A DNA stretch of 64,000 bases from contig JAHBUY010000008.1 of assembly GCA_019637795.1 (NCBI GenBank), positions 62,001-126,000 of the forward strand, read 5' to 3'. Under the pieces are notes generated by a model. That model worked only from the letters and a program-made list of their open reading frames with translations, was not told the DNA's origin and did no database searches. Of this stretch, positions 63,901 through 64,000 are shown in pieces. This DNA comes from a bacterium (lineage in GTDB: Bacteria > Desulfobacterota > Binatia > HRBIN30 > CADEER01). A program made the translations under genes and the position numbers. Position 1 is the stretch's first letter, and the number at the start of each line of letters is the position of its first letter.

Positions 63901-64000
63901 GGCGACGACGTCGCGGTGGTCGAGGCGGCCTACCGCGAGGCGATCGCGACCGCGCGGCGCGACGGCACGTCGCTGTTCGAACGCCGCGCCGCGACCGCGC
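60904..64000 (+). CDS. Double zinc-ribbon class III cyclase/AAA/TPR regulator (partial)
   Basis: Open to the window end (1032 codons seen). Two zinc ribbons (C9...C20-x2-C23 and C31-x2-C34...C45-x2-C48). A class III adenylate/guanylate cyclase domain (66-230) has metal Asp74 in LFSDLVGSTE and Asp118 in LLGDGVLAYFG, then VGIHTGVV and GDAMNVAARVQALAEP. A BREX/MalT-like AAA module has P-loop GEAGIGKSR (295-303) and Walker B LLVFEDLHWADPS. A helical TPR-like region follows from about residue 650. Such fusions (common in Myxobacteria and Actinobacteria) are stand-alone regulators. A good TTGACA lies 41 bp upstream at 60863-60868, but without a clear -10. Confidence 0.9.
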   Translation, partial: MVESDLAHCGHANPDSARFCATCGRALSPRCAGCGATLPAAARFCSQCGQAVGAAETAGAAAGERRQLTVLFSDLVGSTELASRLDPEEYQELVGAYYTACGEAVRTRGGHLAQLLGDGVLAYFGYPLAHEDSARRAVLAALDAQRALAALAASCTARFGVAPVARVGIHTGVVIVAPVRAGERQATVALGDAMNVAARVQALAEPNTVVVTAATRHLVAEAFELDNLGCHALKGVPEPVELHRVRGVRDARSRRAAGAASRATPFVGRRHEVQLLRRRWAAARAGAGQVVLLVGEAGIGKSRLIAQFRDDPEVAAARWIEIAAASELAHTPFGMLRLFLDDELGWPAGWSAEARLDDLERRLRDGGIDPRAGRALGALLELPVEARYGHVLSTAEQERRRLIESLVGWLRGIGRGDPRLLVFEDLHWADPSTLETLGLLARQIAGEPVLLLLTARSDFTLPWPLAADDARLEVNRLSASEVRDIVAHVAADRDPVGAVIEALVERTDGVPLFAEELARAVFERHDDHAAAEGVPLTLHDSLLARLDRLGPAKEVAQIAAVIGRSFSHDLLARVAGLGAGELDAGLAALADAGLVRVRGAPPQATYQFTHALMRQAAYDSLLKRRRRELHATVAQTIAAGDEAPAELLAQHWTAAGDGVRATAAWAAAAEQVFARSAFREASIHFAHAIEALLLSPESPERAGRELELQLRLATALQYGKGFVVPETAAAMARARQLGERIGNAEQRFSTLLGIWGLSLSRGEIAAAGELAEQILAIAEAEGRPAMLAQACGTRAASRLHLCDLAGAIAAADRAMAIPSGDDGMVSVLSHGALLYSGIALALTGRADQARARCGQLLELGDAPGMRPFALVANLVVHTWLREVDAVLAFDAQLRRECEALQMPLFAAWGRIYGGWAQAMQGRCAAGIEDLRRGMAEHVGSGQRLGFTQYLGLLAEAQLAAGALDEGLAVIDDALGARATEERWHHAELQRLRGALRAARGDDVAVVEAAYREAIATARRDGTSLFERRAATA

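Overview
This is a very GC-rich window (about 70% or more by eye) with dense, often overlapping genes and a Gram-negative envelope repertoire: Mla-type lipid transport, AsmA, TolC and RND pumps, Braun-type lipoproteins and a beta-barrel porin. It also has a hopanoid radical-SAM enzyme, Myxococcus-type cysteine-rich repeats, and secreted proteins built from recurring small modules. Together these suggest an uncultured delta-proteobacterium-like lineage, such as Binatota or Myxococcota relatives. The placement is an inference from gene style; the window has no rRNA or other phylogenetic marker.

Layout. 1-7346: tail of an amidohydrolase, an SDR, a large REC-PAS-GAF histidine kinase, prfC (RF3, minus strand) and a Pro/Thr-rich lipoprotein. 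7440-7776: a 166-bp MITE-like palindrome and a second, different nested inverted repeat. 7802-14490 (minus): an AsmA-like protein and a Mla/Pqi lipid transport operon (MlaE with fused STAS domain, MlaF, MlaD, PqiC-like lipoprotein). 14767-20799 (plus): HpnJ-like radical SAM enzyme followed by a TolC/HlyD/MacB-like export operon. Then a P450 (minus), a FecR/DUF6600 repeat protein, a second copy of the MITE, GNAT, DedA, EamA, an internally duplicated beta-barrel, an ABC exporter with a degenerate ATPase, a small histidine kinase and an alpha/beta hydrolase.

32967-34750 is a disturbed, lower-GC stretch beside tRNA-Lys(CTT). It holds a frameshifted gene remnant and one unrecognised membrane protein, and looks like a decayed insertion. 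From 35014 come two lipoproteins, a DUF1214 protein, a SelD-type FAD oxidoreductase without its SelD half, an SDR, a four-S1-domain protein and a DJ-1/PfpI protein. 42809-50161 (minus) is one compact operon with an RND efflux system and its own two-component system.

50472-60791 is a run of exported proteins sharing modules: a propeller/diheme cytochrome fusion, a choice-of-anchor-L protein, a copper type II monooxygenase-like lipoprotein, cysteine-rich proteins, an FG-GAP propeller and two proteins carrying the same EF-hand/dockerin-like module. A frameshifted duplicate of one module lies between them. The window ends inside a zinc-ribbon/class III cyclase/AAA regulator.

The best candidates for something new are (i) the divergent lipid-trafficking locus that puts a hopanoid enzyme beside both a Mla system and a tripartite exporter, and (ii) the cell-surface redox/module cluster at 50-61 kb.
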